Shown here: positions 1 through 7,484 of the stretch, piece by piece
Position numbering within the stretch: the first letter of the stretch is position 1
Layout: each line of letters begins with the position of its first letter
Assembly: GCA_023426265.1 (NCBI GenBank)
Contig: JAFABA010000202.1
Coordinates: 1 to 22,103 of the forward strand
Length of the DNA: 22,103 nt
Direction of reading: 5' to 3'
From: Bacillota bacterium
GTDB lineage: Bacteria > Bacillota > Clostridia > Christensenellales > CAG-138
Position numbers and translations under genes: made by a program
The notes under the pieces: model-generated
Told to the model about the DNA's origin: nothing
The model's input: the letters and a program-made list of their open reading frames with translations, nothing else
Database searches by the model: none

Positions 1-173
1 TCCGGATCGTTTTCCTGCGCGTCCTTCTGTGCGACGAACAGCGCGATGCCGTCACCGGAAGCGGCAGCCTGGATCGCGGACAGCGTTTTTTTCCGGCCCG
101 CGTCGCAGTGTACTACCTCGCCGGGCAGGACGACCATGCCGCGCAGCGGGATCACAGGCAGTGTTTGTAACAT
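1..173 (-). CDS. lon: ATP-dependent protease La (LonA), N-terminal fragment cut by the window edge
   Basis: Only the first 57 residues are visible. They read MLQTLPVIPLRGMVVLPGEV and continue with a VHCDAGR stretch. This is the usual opening of the LonA N-terminal substrate-recognition domain (PLRGxVVxPG, then a conserved R). LonA is a cytosolic AAA+ serine protease that degrades misfolded and regulatory proteins. The start at 173 is preferred over the in-frame ATG at 179 because the GAGGTG ribosome binding site (181-186) lies 7 nt from the former and 1 nt from the latter. The lonB stop codon is 64 bp upstream on the same strand with no terminator between, so the two are probably co-transcribed, as in Bacillus. 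The ATPase and protease domains lie outside the window. Confidence 0.88.
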   Translation of the reverse strand, partial: MLQTLPVIPLRGMVVLPGEVVHCDAGRKKTLSAIQAAASGDGIALFVAQKDAQENDP

Positions 174-237
174 ATGCATTCACCTCGTGTACACATTATA
201 ACGGGTACCCATGGGAATGACAACCTAAAGGGATAAG

Positions 238-1971
238 CTATAAGCCTTCCTGCACGGAGGCCGTGGCATGTTCGGCGTTTGAAGGGCACCCCGCCGCGGC
301 AAGCTGTTCCTTGTTTACGGTACGCACGCTTTCTCGGGAGATCTGCGGCTTGTTGGCAGGGTCCGGGAACGCGTAGGATACGGCCTCGCGTACGGTCTGT
401 ACCGTTATAACTTCCAGTTGAAACTCTGCAAAGCTGTCCTCCCAGTTGGAAAAGGGAATCAGCACCCGCTCTGCGCCCGCCGCTTCCGCAGCCATGATCT
501 TCTCCCTGACGCCGCCCACCGGGCGGACTTCGCCGGAGATTGTGACCTCCCCCGTGGAAGCGAGCGTATGGCACGCCGCCTTGCCCGTATAGGCGCTCAT
601 GAGCGCGATAAACAGCGCAACGCCCGCGCTGGGGCCATCCACCGGGATGCCTCCGGGAATATTGAATTGGATATCGAGCTTCGTTTGATCCATATTCGCG
701 AAGCGGGAAAGCGCGCTCACCACGTTTTCGACCGAGCCGCGCGCCGTGCTTTTTCGTTTTAGCCGTCTGTCCCGGAAGTTGAGTTCCTCTTCCTCCACAA
801 TGCCGTTCATCGTCAGCGACCCACATCCACTGTTGGCCGGAGCCACGGCGCACTCGATTTCAAGCACCATCCCCTGCCCCGCCCCGGCCACCGCCAAAGC
901 GTTTGCCGAGCCCACGCGGGGTTGTTTGGGCATGTGGCACTCCATGCGCGGGGTATAGTTACAGATGCGCGCCACCCACTCCACATCCTCACGCAATACG
1001 GACGTGCGGCTTTCATCATGCGCAAGCCCGCAGGAAAGCTGCACGATATTCACAACGTCCCGCCCGCTTTGGGCGTAAAGCGCAGCTTGGTAGACCGCCT
1101 CCTTCTCCATGGCATAGCCTGCGCGTTCCGCAGCGCCCTTTGCCACCTGCTCGAGTTCCTTTTGCCCCAGGGGCTTAAAGAACAGCTCCAGGCAGCGGGA
1201 GCGCAACGCGGGCGGCAGTTCTTCCGGCCTTCTTGTGGTAGCGCCCACGAGTCTAAAATCCGCCGGAAGCCCGTGCTGGAAAATATCGTGGATATGTTGG
1301 GGGATGCTCGCGTTGTCCGGCGAGTAATAGGCGCTGTCAAAGCGCACATAGCGATCCTCAAGCACCTTTAAAAGTTTATTCATCTGCATCGGGTGAAGTT
1401 CCCCGATTTCGTCCAAAAAGAGTATGCCGCAATGCGCGCGGGTCACGGCACCCGGCTTGGGCTGCGGCACCCCCTGCGCTCCTAAGGCGCCCGCCCCCTG
1501 ATAGATGGGGTCGTGCACGGAACCGATCAGCGGGTCCGCGATGGCGCGCTCATCGAACCGCACGCAGGTCGCGTCCAGCTCCACGAATGCGGATTCCGCA
1601 TTGAACGGGGAATCCGGCCGCTTTTTCGCTTCCTCCAGCACCAGCCGTGCGGCGCATGTCTTTCCTATGCCCGGCGGGCCGTAAAGCAGCACATGCTGCG
1701 GGTTGGGCCCGCACAGCGCCGCTTTGAGGGCGCGGATTCCTTCCTCCTGCCCGATGATATCCTCAAACCGCATAGGACGCGTCATCTCCGAAAGCGGCAC
1801 GTTCAGCCTCCTTGCGCGCATGCGTGCAAGGCGCTGAAGCTCCTGTACGTTTTGCTTGGGCTTTATCATAGTCGCCTGCGGCTGCTGGCGCCGCTTGTTG
1901 CGCAAATATACGAAGAAGGCGATCCCGCCGATTATCACGAGTTGTATAAAAATGTAAGTGACCCAGTCCAT
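238..1971 (-). CDS. lonB: ATP-dependent protease LonB (membrane-anchored Lon-like protease)
   Basis: A 577-residue AAA+ serine protease. An N-terminal hydrophobic segment (about residues 3-23) followed by a basic stretch predicts a membrane anchor with the bulk in the cytosol. Walker A is GPPGIGKT (98-105), and a Walker-B-type FLDEIGEL follows. The C-terminal Lon protease domain has the nucleophile Ser448 in DGPSAG and Lys491 in VREKI. The 43-residue Ser-Lys spacing is that of Lon proteases. It lacks the long LonA N-terminal domain, and its length is close to that of Bacillus LonB. The start at 1971 is chosen because GGAGG (1979-1983) is 7 nt upstream; the nearby ATG at 1977 is only 1 nt from it. 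It precedes lon on the same strand, the usual lonB-lonA order. I saw no convincing promoter between it and the ahpC terminator. Confidence 0.93.
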   Translation of the reverse strand: MDWVTYIFIQLVIIGGIAFFVYLRNKRRQQPQATMIKPKQNVQELQRLARMRARRLNVPLSEMTRPMRFEDIIGQEEGIRALKAALCGPNPQHVLLYGPPGIGKTCAARLVLEEAKKRPDSPFNAESAFVELDATCVRFDERAIADPLIGSVHDPIYQGAGALGAQGVPQPKPGAVTRAHCGILFLDEIGELHPMQMNKLLKVLEDRYVRFDSAYYSPDNASIPQHIHDIFQHGLPADFRLVGATTRRPEELPPALRSRCLELFFKPLGQKELEQVAKGAAERAGYAMEKEAVYQAALYAQSGRDVVNIVQLSCGLAHDESRTSVLREDVEWVARICNYTPRMECHMPKQPRVGSANALAVAGAGQGMVLEIECAVAPANSGCGSLTMNGIVEEEELNFRDRRLKRKSTARGSVENVVSALSRFANMDQTKLDIQFNIPGGIPVDGPSAGVALFIALMSAYTGKAACHTLASTGEVTISGEVRPVGGVREKIMAAEAAGAERVLIPFSNWEDSFAEFQLEVITVQTVREAVSYAFPDPANKPQISRESVRTVNKEQLAAAGCPSNAEHATASVQEGL

Positions 1972-2043
1972 ATACATACCTCCGCTTACGTAGTATGCGC
2001 GAAGAAATGCTGACTCATGAAATGTGAAAACTGGAAAACCTGC

Positions 2044-2074
2044 AAAAAACAAACGCAGGCGAATACGCCTGCGT
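2044..2074 (-). terminator. Rho-independent terminator of perR-ahpC
   Basis: A perfect 9-bp stem, ACGCAGGCG (2053-2061) pairing with CGCCTGCGT (2066-2074) around an AATA loop. On the minus strand it is followed by a T-rich run at 2044-2052. It lies 56 bp beyond the ahpC stop and before lonB, so it separates the two transcription units. Confidence 0.88.
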
Positions 2075-2130
2075 CATGCATAAAACGGCTCTTTTCTAAA
2101 CTCTGTTTGTCTGAAGTTTCACTTAACTTT

Positions 2131-2694
2131 TTACAGTTTCCCCACCAGGTCGATGCCGGGCTTGAGGGTTTTTGCGCCTGGACGCCACTTTGCGGGACAG
2201 ACCTGATCGCCATACTGCGCGACGAACTGCGCGGCCTGCACCTTTCTTAAAAGTTCCGCGGCTTCGCGGCCGATGTTGTTGGCGTTGACTTCATAGGCGA
2301 CGATTTTGCCCTTGGGGTCCACCACGAAGCTGCCGCGCAGCGCCAAACCCTCTTCCTCGATATACACTTCAAAATCCTCCGCAAGAGCGGCGGTGGGGTC
2401 CGCGAGCATGGGGAAGTTGATCTTTTTGATGGTATCCGACGCGTCATGCCACGCCTTGTGCACGAAATGCGTATCCGTCGAAACGGAATATACCTCGCAG
2501 CCGATCTTTTTGAATTCCTCGTAATTGTCCGCAAGATCGCCAAGCTCGGTGGGACAGATGAATGTGAAATCCGCCGGATAGAACACGAATACGGACCATT
2601 TGCCCAACAGGTCCTCCTTGGACACGTCCTTAAATTCCCCGTTGACGAACGCCTTTACCGTAAAATCCCGAACTTCTTTTCCAATGAGCGACAT
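2131..2694 (-). CDS. ahpC: Alkyl hydroperoxide reductase subunit C, typical 2-Cys peroxiredoxin
   Basis: A 187-residue AhpC-class peroxiredoxin that reduces hydrogen peroxide, organic peroxides and peroxynitrite in the cytosol. The peroxidatic cysteine is Cys47 in FYPADFTFICPTEL, and the resolving cysteine is Cys166 in QVCPAKW. Both positions and the total length fit the AhpC subfamily. The start ATG at 2694 has GGAGGAA 5 nt upstream. The upstream in-frame extension to 2757 runs into the perR coding region and has no ribosome binding site. It lies 29 bp downstream of perR and is followed by a strong terminator, so the two form an operon. No ahpF follows. The reductant must therefore be encoded elsewhere, for example a distant AhpF or the thioredoxin system. 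Confidence 0.96.
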   Translation of the reverse strand: MSLIGKEVRDFTVKAFVNGEFKDVSKEDLLGKWSVFVFYPADFTFICPTELGDLADNYEEFKKIGCEVYSVSTDTHFVHKAWHDASDTIKKINFPMLADPTAALAEDFEVYIEEEGLALRGSFVVDPKGKIVAYEVNANNIGREAAELLRKVQAAQFVAQYGDQVCPAKWRPGAKTLKPGIDLVGKL

Positions 2695-2723
2695 CGTTTC
2701 TTCCTCCCGTATATTTATTGTCG

Positions 2724-3125
2724 TTATCCGGCCGCAGAGACCCTGCACGCCTGACATGTGCCATGAAAGAGCAGGTCGTGCGCGCTTACCTCAAACCCCG
2801 CCACATGCAGCAGCGTTTCATCCATCTCCTTTATGAGGGAGTGCGGAATGCAATCCACCGCGTCGAACAGCTGGCCGCAATCCGAGCAGACCATATGAAA
2901 ATGCTCGTTGGGGTTGTGATCGAACCGGTCCGGCTTGCCGGAAAAGGAAAGCCGCATGATCCGCCCCGCCAGTGCCATGTCGTTAAGATTACGGTATACC
3001 GTACCCATGCTGATTTTGGGGAAACCCTGCCGAATCCATTCATAGACTTCGGGTGCGGTGGGATGGTCTAACTTTTCCAACGCTTCCTCTACAAGTTTTT
3101 TCTGTGTGCTAAAGCGCTTGCTCAT
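2724..3125 (-). CDS. perR: Fur-family peroxide-sensing repressor, PerR type
   Basis: A 133-residue Fur-family regulator with an N-terminal winged helix (TAPEVYEWIRQ...GTVYRNLNDM) and a C-terminal metal-binding dimerisation domain. The five regulatory-metal ligands of Bacillus PerR (H37, D85, H91, H93, D104) are all found with identical spacing as H21, D69, H75, H77 and D88. The aspartate at the last position, where iron-sensing Fur has glutamate, argues for PerR. Structural zinc cysteines are C80/C83 (CSDC) and C124/C127 (CQAC). The protein begins about 16 residues later than Bacillus PerR. Start ATG at 3125 has GAGGAG 5 nt upstream. It is the first gene of perR-ahpC and is probably autoregulated through the operator at 3142-3156. 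A plain Fur role is less likely but cannot be excluded. Confidence 0.9.
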   Translation of the reverse strand: MSKRFSTQKKLVEEALEKLDHPTAPEVYEWIRQGFPKISMGTVYRNLNDMALAGRIMRLSFSGKPDRFDHNPNEHFHMVCSDCGQLFDAVDCIPHSLIKEMDETLLHVAGFEVSAHDLLFHGTCQACRVSAAG

Positions 3126-3141
3126 GTCGTCTCCTCACTAT

Positions 3142-3156
3142 TGATAATCATTACTA
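3142..3156. promoter_or_regulatory. Fur/PerR-type 7-1-7 operator upstream of perR
   Basis: TGATAATCATTACTA is an imperfect 7-1-7 inverted repeat. The left half-site TGATAAT is a perfect Fur-consensus half, and the right half matches at 5 of 7 positions. It lies between the perR -10 box and the ribosome binding site, so bound repressor would overlap the transcription start. The half-site reads more like the Fur box (TGATAAT) than the Bacillus Per box (TTATAAT), although the encoded regulator looks like PerR. Confidence 0.68.
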
Positions 3157-3158
3157 GT

Positions 3159-3187
3159 ATTGTATCGGATGTTTTTAAAAAAGTAAA
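3159..3187 (-). promoter_or_regulatory. Sigma-A type promoter of perR-ahpC
   Basis: On the minus strand, -35 TTTACT (3182-3187) and -10 TACAAT (3159-3164) are 17 bp apart. They sit immediately upstream of the operator and about 35 bp from the perR start codon. The surrounding DNA is A/T-rich. Confidence 0.65.
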
Positions 3188-3225
3188 GTTCGTTTTTAAA
3201 AATTTGTTGCATTAGGGCAACATAT

Positions 3226-3255
3226 AAAAAAGGGTGCCATCACGGTACCCCTTTT
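3226..3255 (-). terminator. Rho-independent terminator after the alpha/beta hydrolase gene
   Basis: A hairpin of GGGTGCC with GGTACCC (one G-T wobble, ATCAC loop), flanked by complementary A and T runs. On the minus strand it ends in a run of six T. It starts 12 bp past the hydrolase stop codon. Confidence 0.8.
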
Positions 3256-3266
3256 CATATGCAATA

Positions 3267-4388
3267 TCACTTTTGCAGCACATTCGCCACCGCCGCGCAG
3301 AACGCTTCCGGATCATCCAGAAACGGGCTGTGTCCGGCGTTCGGCAGAATGATCATTCCCTTCTTTGGCGCTTGCACCGTCTGATAGTATTCCTCTACCA
3401 GCGCTACCGGCGTGATCCAGTCGTTTTCGCCTGAAATATAATAGACCGGAACAGTGTATTCGCTGCCCAGTTCGTCCAGCCGGAATGTCATGCAATCCTC
3501 CAGAAGCGGCTCTTCCAAAGCGAGGAAATGTTCAAGCGAGCCGTTCAGGGCCAAAAACCACCGCATATCGTTTATGTCCATATCCGGCGAACTCAGCCCC
3601 AGCCATATGGTTTGGGGCGTGGAAATTTCACCTTCATAGCGGAAATAAGGCGCGCTTGCTCCGCGCAGTTCCATCGCCATCAGGAACGCTTCCTTCGAAC
3701 CCTCTTTGAAACCGGAATATTGCCCTGAAAGCGCCGAAAGTTTTTGCGCGGCCGTATCGTCCCCATTTGCCTGCGCGCGCCGGATGGCCTCGTTTGCCCG
3801 GAAGGTTTCGCCTCCCACGCTGTTGACAGACTGGCCCACGCCGATGTACGCGGCAACTTTTTCCGGATGCTCTTTTACATAGATGCTTCCCAGCATCGTC
3901 CCCCAGGAGTGCCCAAGCAGGATGATCTTCTCCTGCCCAAAGCGTTCCCTCAGATAGTCCACCAGCGCGTCGATATCGGAGAGGATATCCCGCATGGACA
4001 AGGGAATGTTCTGCCCCAGGTTTGCGTAATACGTCCTGCCCGAACCGCGCTGGTCAAGATTCACCAGCGTATAGTCCTGTTCCAGCGCCCGCTGGTAATA
4101 GGAAGAAAGGAACGCAATGGGGCTGCCCGGCCCGCCGTGGAGCATCAGTATGACGGGATTCTCCTTGTCCTCCCCCCTGATCTGTACGAACTGGCGGATG
4201 CCGTTCAGCTCGACATAGGCGCTTTCCTGTATGCCGTTTTCCGTATTTATTTTGGTTTGCGCCGCTTTGACTGCGCGCGTTATGAGCACGGTCCCCAGCG
4301 CAAGTACAAGGATTGCGGCAAGGCATATGCCAATCCATTTCAACGCTTTCATCAGTCTTTTACGCCAAGGGGAACGAGGTCGTTTCAT
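3267..4388 (-). CDS. Membrane-anchored alpha/beta hydrolase, prolyl iminopeptidase-like (S33 type)
   Basis: A 373-residue alpha/beta-fold hydrolase. A basic N-terminus followed by a hydrophobic helix (about residues 18-37) predicts a membrane anchor with the catalytic domain outside. HGGPGSP (84-90) is the oxyanion-hole motif typical of S33 prolyl iminopeptidases. GHSWG (159-163) holds the nucleophile Ser161. Likely partners are Asp323 (GENDW) and His353 (NAGHSPF). The family cleaves N-terminal proline or related small peptide and ester substrates, but the true substrate is unknown. The start at 4388 (MKRPRSPW) gives the basic-plus-helix anchor. It has only a weak AAGG-type ribosome binding site, and the frame is open further upstream. 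It is a single-gene unit with its own promoter candidate and terminator. Confidence 0.82.
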   Translation of the reverse strand: MKRPRSPWRKRLMKALKWIGICLAAILVLALGTVLITRAVKAAQTKINTENGIQESAYVELNGIRQFVQIRGEDKENPVILMLHGGPGSPIAFLSSYYQRALEQDYTLVNLDQRGSGRTYYANLGQNIPLSMRDILSDIDALVDYLRERFGQEKIILLGHSWGTMLGSIYVKEHPEKVAAYIGVGQSVNSVGGETFRANEAIRRAQANGDDTAAQKLSALSGQYSGFKEGSKEAFLMAMELRGASAPYFRYEGEISTPQTIWLGLSSPDMDINDMRWFLALNGSLEHFLALEEPLLEDCMTFRLDELGSEYTVPVYYISGENDWITPVALVEEYYQTVQAPKKGMIILPNAGHSPFLDDPEAFCAAVANVLQK

Positions 4389-4442
4389 TTTAATACCAGC
4401 CTTACTCCGTATTCGGCAGCTCAAATATAGGCCCAGATACAT

Positions 4443-4451
4443 AGTATAACA
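4443..4451 (-). promoter_or_regulatory. Candidate extended -10 promoter of the alpha/beta hydrolase gene
   Basis: On the minus strand TGTTATACT is an extended -10 element (TGn plus TATACT). A perfect TTGACA lies at 4470-4475, but the 21-bp spacing is too long for normal joint use. The extended -10 may therefore act alone. Confidence 0.42.
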
Positions 4452-4483
4452 TGGGCGGGGATCTGTTTTTGTCAAAATGCAGT

Positions 4484-4512
4484 AAAAAAGGCCGTCCGCT
4501 TAAGGGACAGCC
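4484..4512 (-). terminator. Rho-independent terminator closing the ruvC-to-MBL array
   Basis: On the minus strand, GGC-TGTCC pairs with GGAC-GGCC with one internal mismatch, followed by TTTTTT (4484-4489). It lies 18 bp past the stop codon of the metallo-hydrolase gene. It is the only clear terminator I see on this strand between 4484 and 10546. Confidence 0.75.
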
Positions 4513-4530
4513 TGCCTGTATCGTTTTTAT

Positions 4531-5346
4531 TCAGATTTCGTATGTCATCATTTCCTGCACGACCTCGGCAGCCGGGAACGCCTCCTGCGCCTCCCGCAGC
4601 ACAAGGTCTTCGATGATGCCGCCCCCGCCCCACAGGTGGGTGCACAGCAGCCTGCCTACGCCCGCTTTCTTGGCGATCTCCCCGGCTTCGCGCGCGGTGA
4701 GGTGCGGAACGAATTCCGTCGTCTTTTCTTTTGCAAGGAGGCCCGTATCCGCCAGCAGCACGGATGCGTTCCGGCACAACGGTATGAGCTTTTCGTTGTA
4801 GCAGGTATCTCCCGTATAAACCAGGCGCTTTAACGGCACATCCTCGCCGTAGGCTGGCGGCCTTGGCGGCTCCTCCTCCAAGATATCCATGGCGTAGGAG
4901 GGCACCGGGTGGAGCATATGGTGGAGCGTCACAGAGAGCGAGCCAAACCTAAGCTTCATGCCGTCCTCCATTTTGACCATATCGAACGTGCCCGCGGAGG
5001 AAAGCAGCCGGAATTCAGTTTCCGGCGTACCCGGGGCGATGACATGCAGCGGCATGGGCACGTTGACGCCCTTTTTGGGCAGCAACTGCAGGGCATAGCG
5101 CAGCACCAGCATGTCCGACATGTGGTCGCTGTGCAGATGGGAAAGCAATATCGCGTCGATTTCACTCAAGGGGCAAATCGAAACCAGCCTACTAAGCCCT
5201 CCGCTCCCAAGATCGATCACCAGCCGGACCTTTTTGTCATGTTTGCCGTTTTTGCCGGGGACGGCAGGCGCTTCCAATAAATACGAGGAGCAGGCGCCAC
5301 CCGGCGCAGGAAATGGCCCGTACCGGCCAAGCACCGTCAATTTCAT
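4531..5346 (-). CDS. Metallo-beta-lactamase-fold hydrolase (RNase Z/phosphodiesterase-like)
   Basis: A 271-residue MBL-fold protein. The zinc-binding signature HLHSDH (70-75, HxHxDH) follows ILLS. A further metal-ligand region is YTGDTCYNE, and a late histidine is in LLCTHLWGG. The start MKLTVLGRYGPFPAPGGACSSYLL matches the beta-strand opening of RNase Z-like and ElaC-related MBL proteins. The family hydrolyses phosphodiesters or other esters, and no specific substrate can be assigned. The start codon is 1 nt after the stop of the upstream ECF gene and has only a weak ribosome binding site, which suggests translational coupling. It is the last gene before the terminator. Confidence 0.85.
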   Translation of the reverse strand: MKLTVLGRYGPFPAPGGACSSYLLEAPAVPGKNGKHDKKVRLVIDLGSGGLSRLVSICPLSEIDAILLSHLHSDHMSDMLVLRYALQLLPKKGVNVPMPLHVIAPGTPETEFRLLSSAGTFDMVKMEDGMKLRFGSLSVTLHHMLHPVPSYAMDILEEEPPRPPAYGEDVPLKRLVYTGDTCYNEKLIPLCRNASVLLADTGLLAKEKTTEFVPHLTAREAGEIAKKAGVGRLLCTHLWGGGGIIEDLVLREAQEAFPAAEVVQEMMTYEI

Positions 5347-5347
5347 A

Positions 5348-5911
5348 TTATTTCAACTGCCTTTTTGATTGCGTATAAAAATCATCCCGGGAACCAAAAC
5401 CGCCCCCTTGACGGTAGTTTTTCCCGCCCATCAAAAATAATACGGGCACGGCGATCAACCCGGAACCGATCAGTTGCAGGATGTTGAACGGCAATGCGAT
5501 GGCCGCCAGCACATAATCCCCACGGATAATGAGGTCGTAGAAGAAATACCCGCCGATCATGATACCGCCCGCTACCGCCACGGATTTGATGATGTCCAGC
5601 AACGTATGCCCGCGCTTGAGGCGGGCAGCAAGCGCAAGCGCCATGCCGGCCTTAATGATCAGGCTTGCGGGCGCATAAATGGCCTGCCCCACAAAAATAT
5701 CCGCAAGGGCGGAGCCTACGCCGGCCGCCAGCGCCCCCCAGGGGCCGCCCAAAAGCGCCGCGGCGATGTAGACGCCCACGTCACCCAGCGTCCAATACCC
5801 TGAAAGCTTTCCCTGATGGTGGATATCGAACCGCAGCAGGCAGGTTAAAAGAACCACCACCAGCAGCAGGATTCCAGTCAGGATCAACGTTTTATTATCC
5901 GGCTTTCTCAT
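5348..5911 (-). CDS. ECF transporter S component (substrate-binding membrane subunit), substrate unknown
   Basis: A 187-residue integral membrane protein with about five or six hydrophobic segments. The motif GDVGVYIAAALLGGPWGALAAGVGSALADIF, followed by YAPASLIIKAGMA, is characteristic of the ECF-type riboflavin/HmpT-like S-component family (PF07155-like; by recognition, not by search). S components capture a vitamin or related micronutrient and pair with a shared EcfA-EcfA'-EcfT module, which is not in this window. GGGGG lies about 7 nt before the ATG. It sits 25 bp after proS and 1 bp before the MBL gene, within a co-directional array. No riboswitch is visible to reveal its substrate. Confidence 0.83.
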   Translation of the reverse strand: MRKPDNKTLILTGILLLVVVLLTCLLRFDIHHQGKLSGYWTLGDVGVYIAAALLGGPWGALAAGVGSALADIFVGQAIYAPASLIIKAGMALALAARLKRGHTLLDIIKSVAVAGGIMIGGYFFYDLIIRGDYVLAAIALPFNILQLIGSGLIAVPVLFLMGGKNYRQGGGFGSRDDFYTQSKRQLK

Positions 5912-5936
5912 TGGCTTACCCCCTTACCGATCTATT

Positions 5937-7379
5937 TCAATAGGCTCTCGCAAAATACGTCAATGCATGCGCTTTTTTTCCGCAGTGAACGCATACGTCG
6001 GAAAGCTCTTTTTGCTCAAACGGCATGCAGCGCGTGGTGGCGCCGCCCGTTTTTTCCTTGATTTCAAGCTCGCAAGCGGTATCGCCGCACCACATGGCGC
6101 GCACAAAGCCGGTTTTGACGCCTTCGCGCAGCGCTTCAAACGTGATCGCATCCACGGTCCTGCTTTGACGCATTTCCAGTGCTTTTCTATATAACCCGTT
6201 GTGTACATCATCAAGCATTCCCGCAACGGACTTCGCCAAACCGTCGATGGACACAAATTGCTTCTCCAACGCATCGCGGCGTACGATGACGACCTGGTTG
6301 TTCTCAATATCCTTGGGGCCGATCTCAATGCGCAGCGGCACGCCCTTCATTTCCCACTGGTTGAACTTCCAGCCTGCGGACTGTTCGCTGTCGTCGAGCT
6401 TCACGCGGATTCCCGCCGCCTTGAGGGTTTTGTAAAGCTCCTCCGCCTTTGTAAGCACGCCCGGCTTGTGCTGCGCAATGGGCAGTATCACCGCCTGTAT
6501 GGGCGCCACGCGCGGGGGCAGCACAAGGCCCCTGTCGTCCCCGTGCACCATGATGAGCCCGCCGATCATGCGGGTGGAGGTGCCCCAGGAGGTGGTGAAG
6601 CAGTATTCGAGCTTGCCTTCCTTGCTGAGGTAGGTAATGTCGTAGCCCTTTGCAAAATGGTCCGCCAGGTTGTGAGAGGTACCCATCTGCAGGGCTTTGC
6701 CGTCCTGCATCATGGCTTCCATGGTGTAGGTGGCGTAGGCGCCCGCAAATTTTTCCTTTTCGCTTTTACGGCCGGTCACCACGGGAATGGCAAGCACGTT
6801 TTCCGCGAATTCGCGGTAAACCTCCAGCATCCGCATGGTCTCCTCCTGCGCTTCCTCAAACGTGGCGTGGGCGGTGTGCCCCTCCTGCCAGAGGAACTCG
6901 CTGGTGCGAAGGAACGGGCGCGTGCTTTTTTCCCAGCGGACGACGTTGCACCACTGGTTCATCAGCACCGGCAGGTCGCGGTAGGACTGAATCCACCTGG
7001 AATACATGGAGCCGATGATGGTCTCGCTGGTGGGGCGCACGAACAGGCGCTCCGCGAGCTTTTCGCCGCCGGCATGGGTGACCCACGCAACCTCGGGCGC
7101 AAAGCCTTCCACATGCTCCTTTTCTTTGTTCAACAGGCTTTCCGGAATAAGCAGCGGGAAATAGGCGTTGACATGCCCGGTTTCCTTGAACCGCGCGTCC
7201 ATCTGCTGCTGGATGAGTTCCCATACGCCGTAGCCGTAGGGCTTTATGACCATGCAGCCCTTGACGTCGGAATAATCCACCATATCGGTCTTCAGGACCA
7301 CATCGGTATACCACTGGGGGAAGTCCTCGTCCCGCCGTGCAATGTGTTTGACAAATTCCTGCTCGCTGTTCTTCGCCAT
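5937..7379 (-). CDS. proS: Prolyl-tRNA synthetase, type without editing insertion (ProS type 3)
   Basis: A class II aminoacyl-tRNA synthetase that charges tRNA-Pro. Visible motifs are PTSETIIGSMYSRWI, the motif 2 region RWEKSTRPFLRTSEFLWQEGH, and motif 3 GTSTRMIGGLIMVHGDDRGL. The C-terminus has an anticodon-binding domain and a zinc-type extension with four cysteines (CGDTACE and CVHCGKKA), ending in Tyr. The absence of the editing insertion and the presence of this C-terminal domain mark the eukaryote/archaeal-like form common in Clostridia. ATG at 7379 gives 480 residues, the usual family length, but its AAGGAG lies 14 nt away. A GTG at 7436 has AAGAAGG at a better 6 nt and would add 19 residues. 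The start is therefore uncertain. It lies downstream of the DivIVA-like gene in the ruv array. Confidence 0.95.
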   Translation of the reverse strand: MAKNSEQEFVKHIARRDEDFPQWYTDVVLKTDMVDYSDVKGCMVIKPYGYGVWELIQQQMDARFKETGHVNAYFPLLIPESLLNKEKEHVEGFAPEVAWVTHAGGEKLAERLFVRPTSETIIGSMYSRWIQSYRDLPVLMNQWCNVVRWEKSTRPFLRTSEFLWQEGHTAHATFEEAQEETMRMLEVYREFAENVLAIPVVTGRKSEKEKFAGAYATYTMEAMMQDGKALQMGTSHNLADHFAKGYDITYLSKEGKLEYCFTTSWGTSTRMIGGLIMVHGDDRGLVLPPRVAPIQAVILPIAQHKPGVLTKAEELYKTLKAAGIRVKLDDSEQSAGWKFNQWEMKGVPLRIEIGPKDIENNQVVIVRRDALEKQFVSIDGLAKSVAGMLDDVHNGLYRKALEMRQSRTVDAITFEALREGVKTGFVRAMWCGDTACELEIKEKTGGATTRCMPFEQKELSDVCVHCGKKAHALTYFARAY

Positions 7380-7484
7380 AACCGGTCTAAATGCTCCTTC
7401 AACTCTCTTTGCGGCTTCCCTGCCGCTTTTCGCCACAACTAACCTTCTTAAACTTATGCCGGAACCCGCTGGTACCGTTCCGCG

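Noticed and set aside
6201..7442. A 413-codon open frame on the plus strand opposite proS
   Set aside because: The minus strand encodes a full prolyl-tRNA synthetase with all class II motifs. The opposite frame has low-complexity, His/Gly/Arg-rich composition typical of an antisense shadow in G+C-rich DNA.
7380..7484. T-box or terminator before proS, suggested by a 6-bp inverted repeat CGGAAC/GTTCCG
   Set aside because: The gap is too short for a T-box leader. No T-box sequence or T run is present, and proS lies inside an array.
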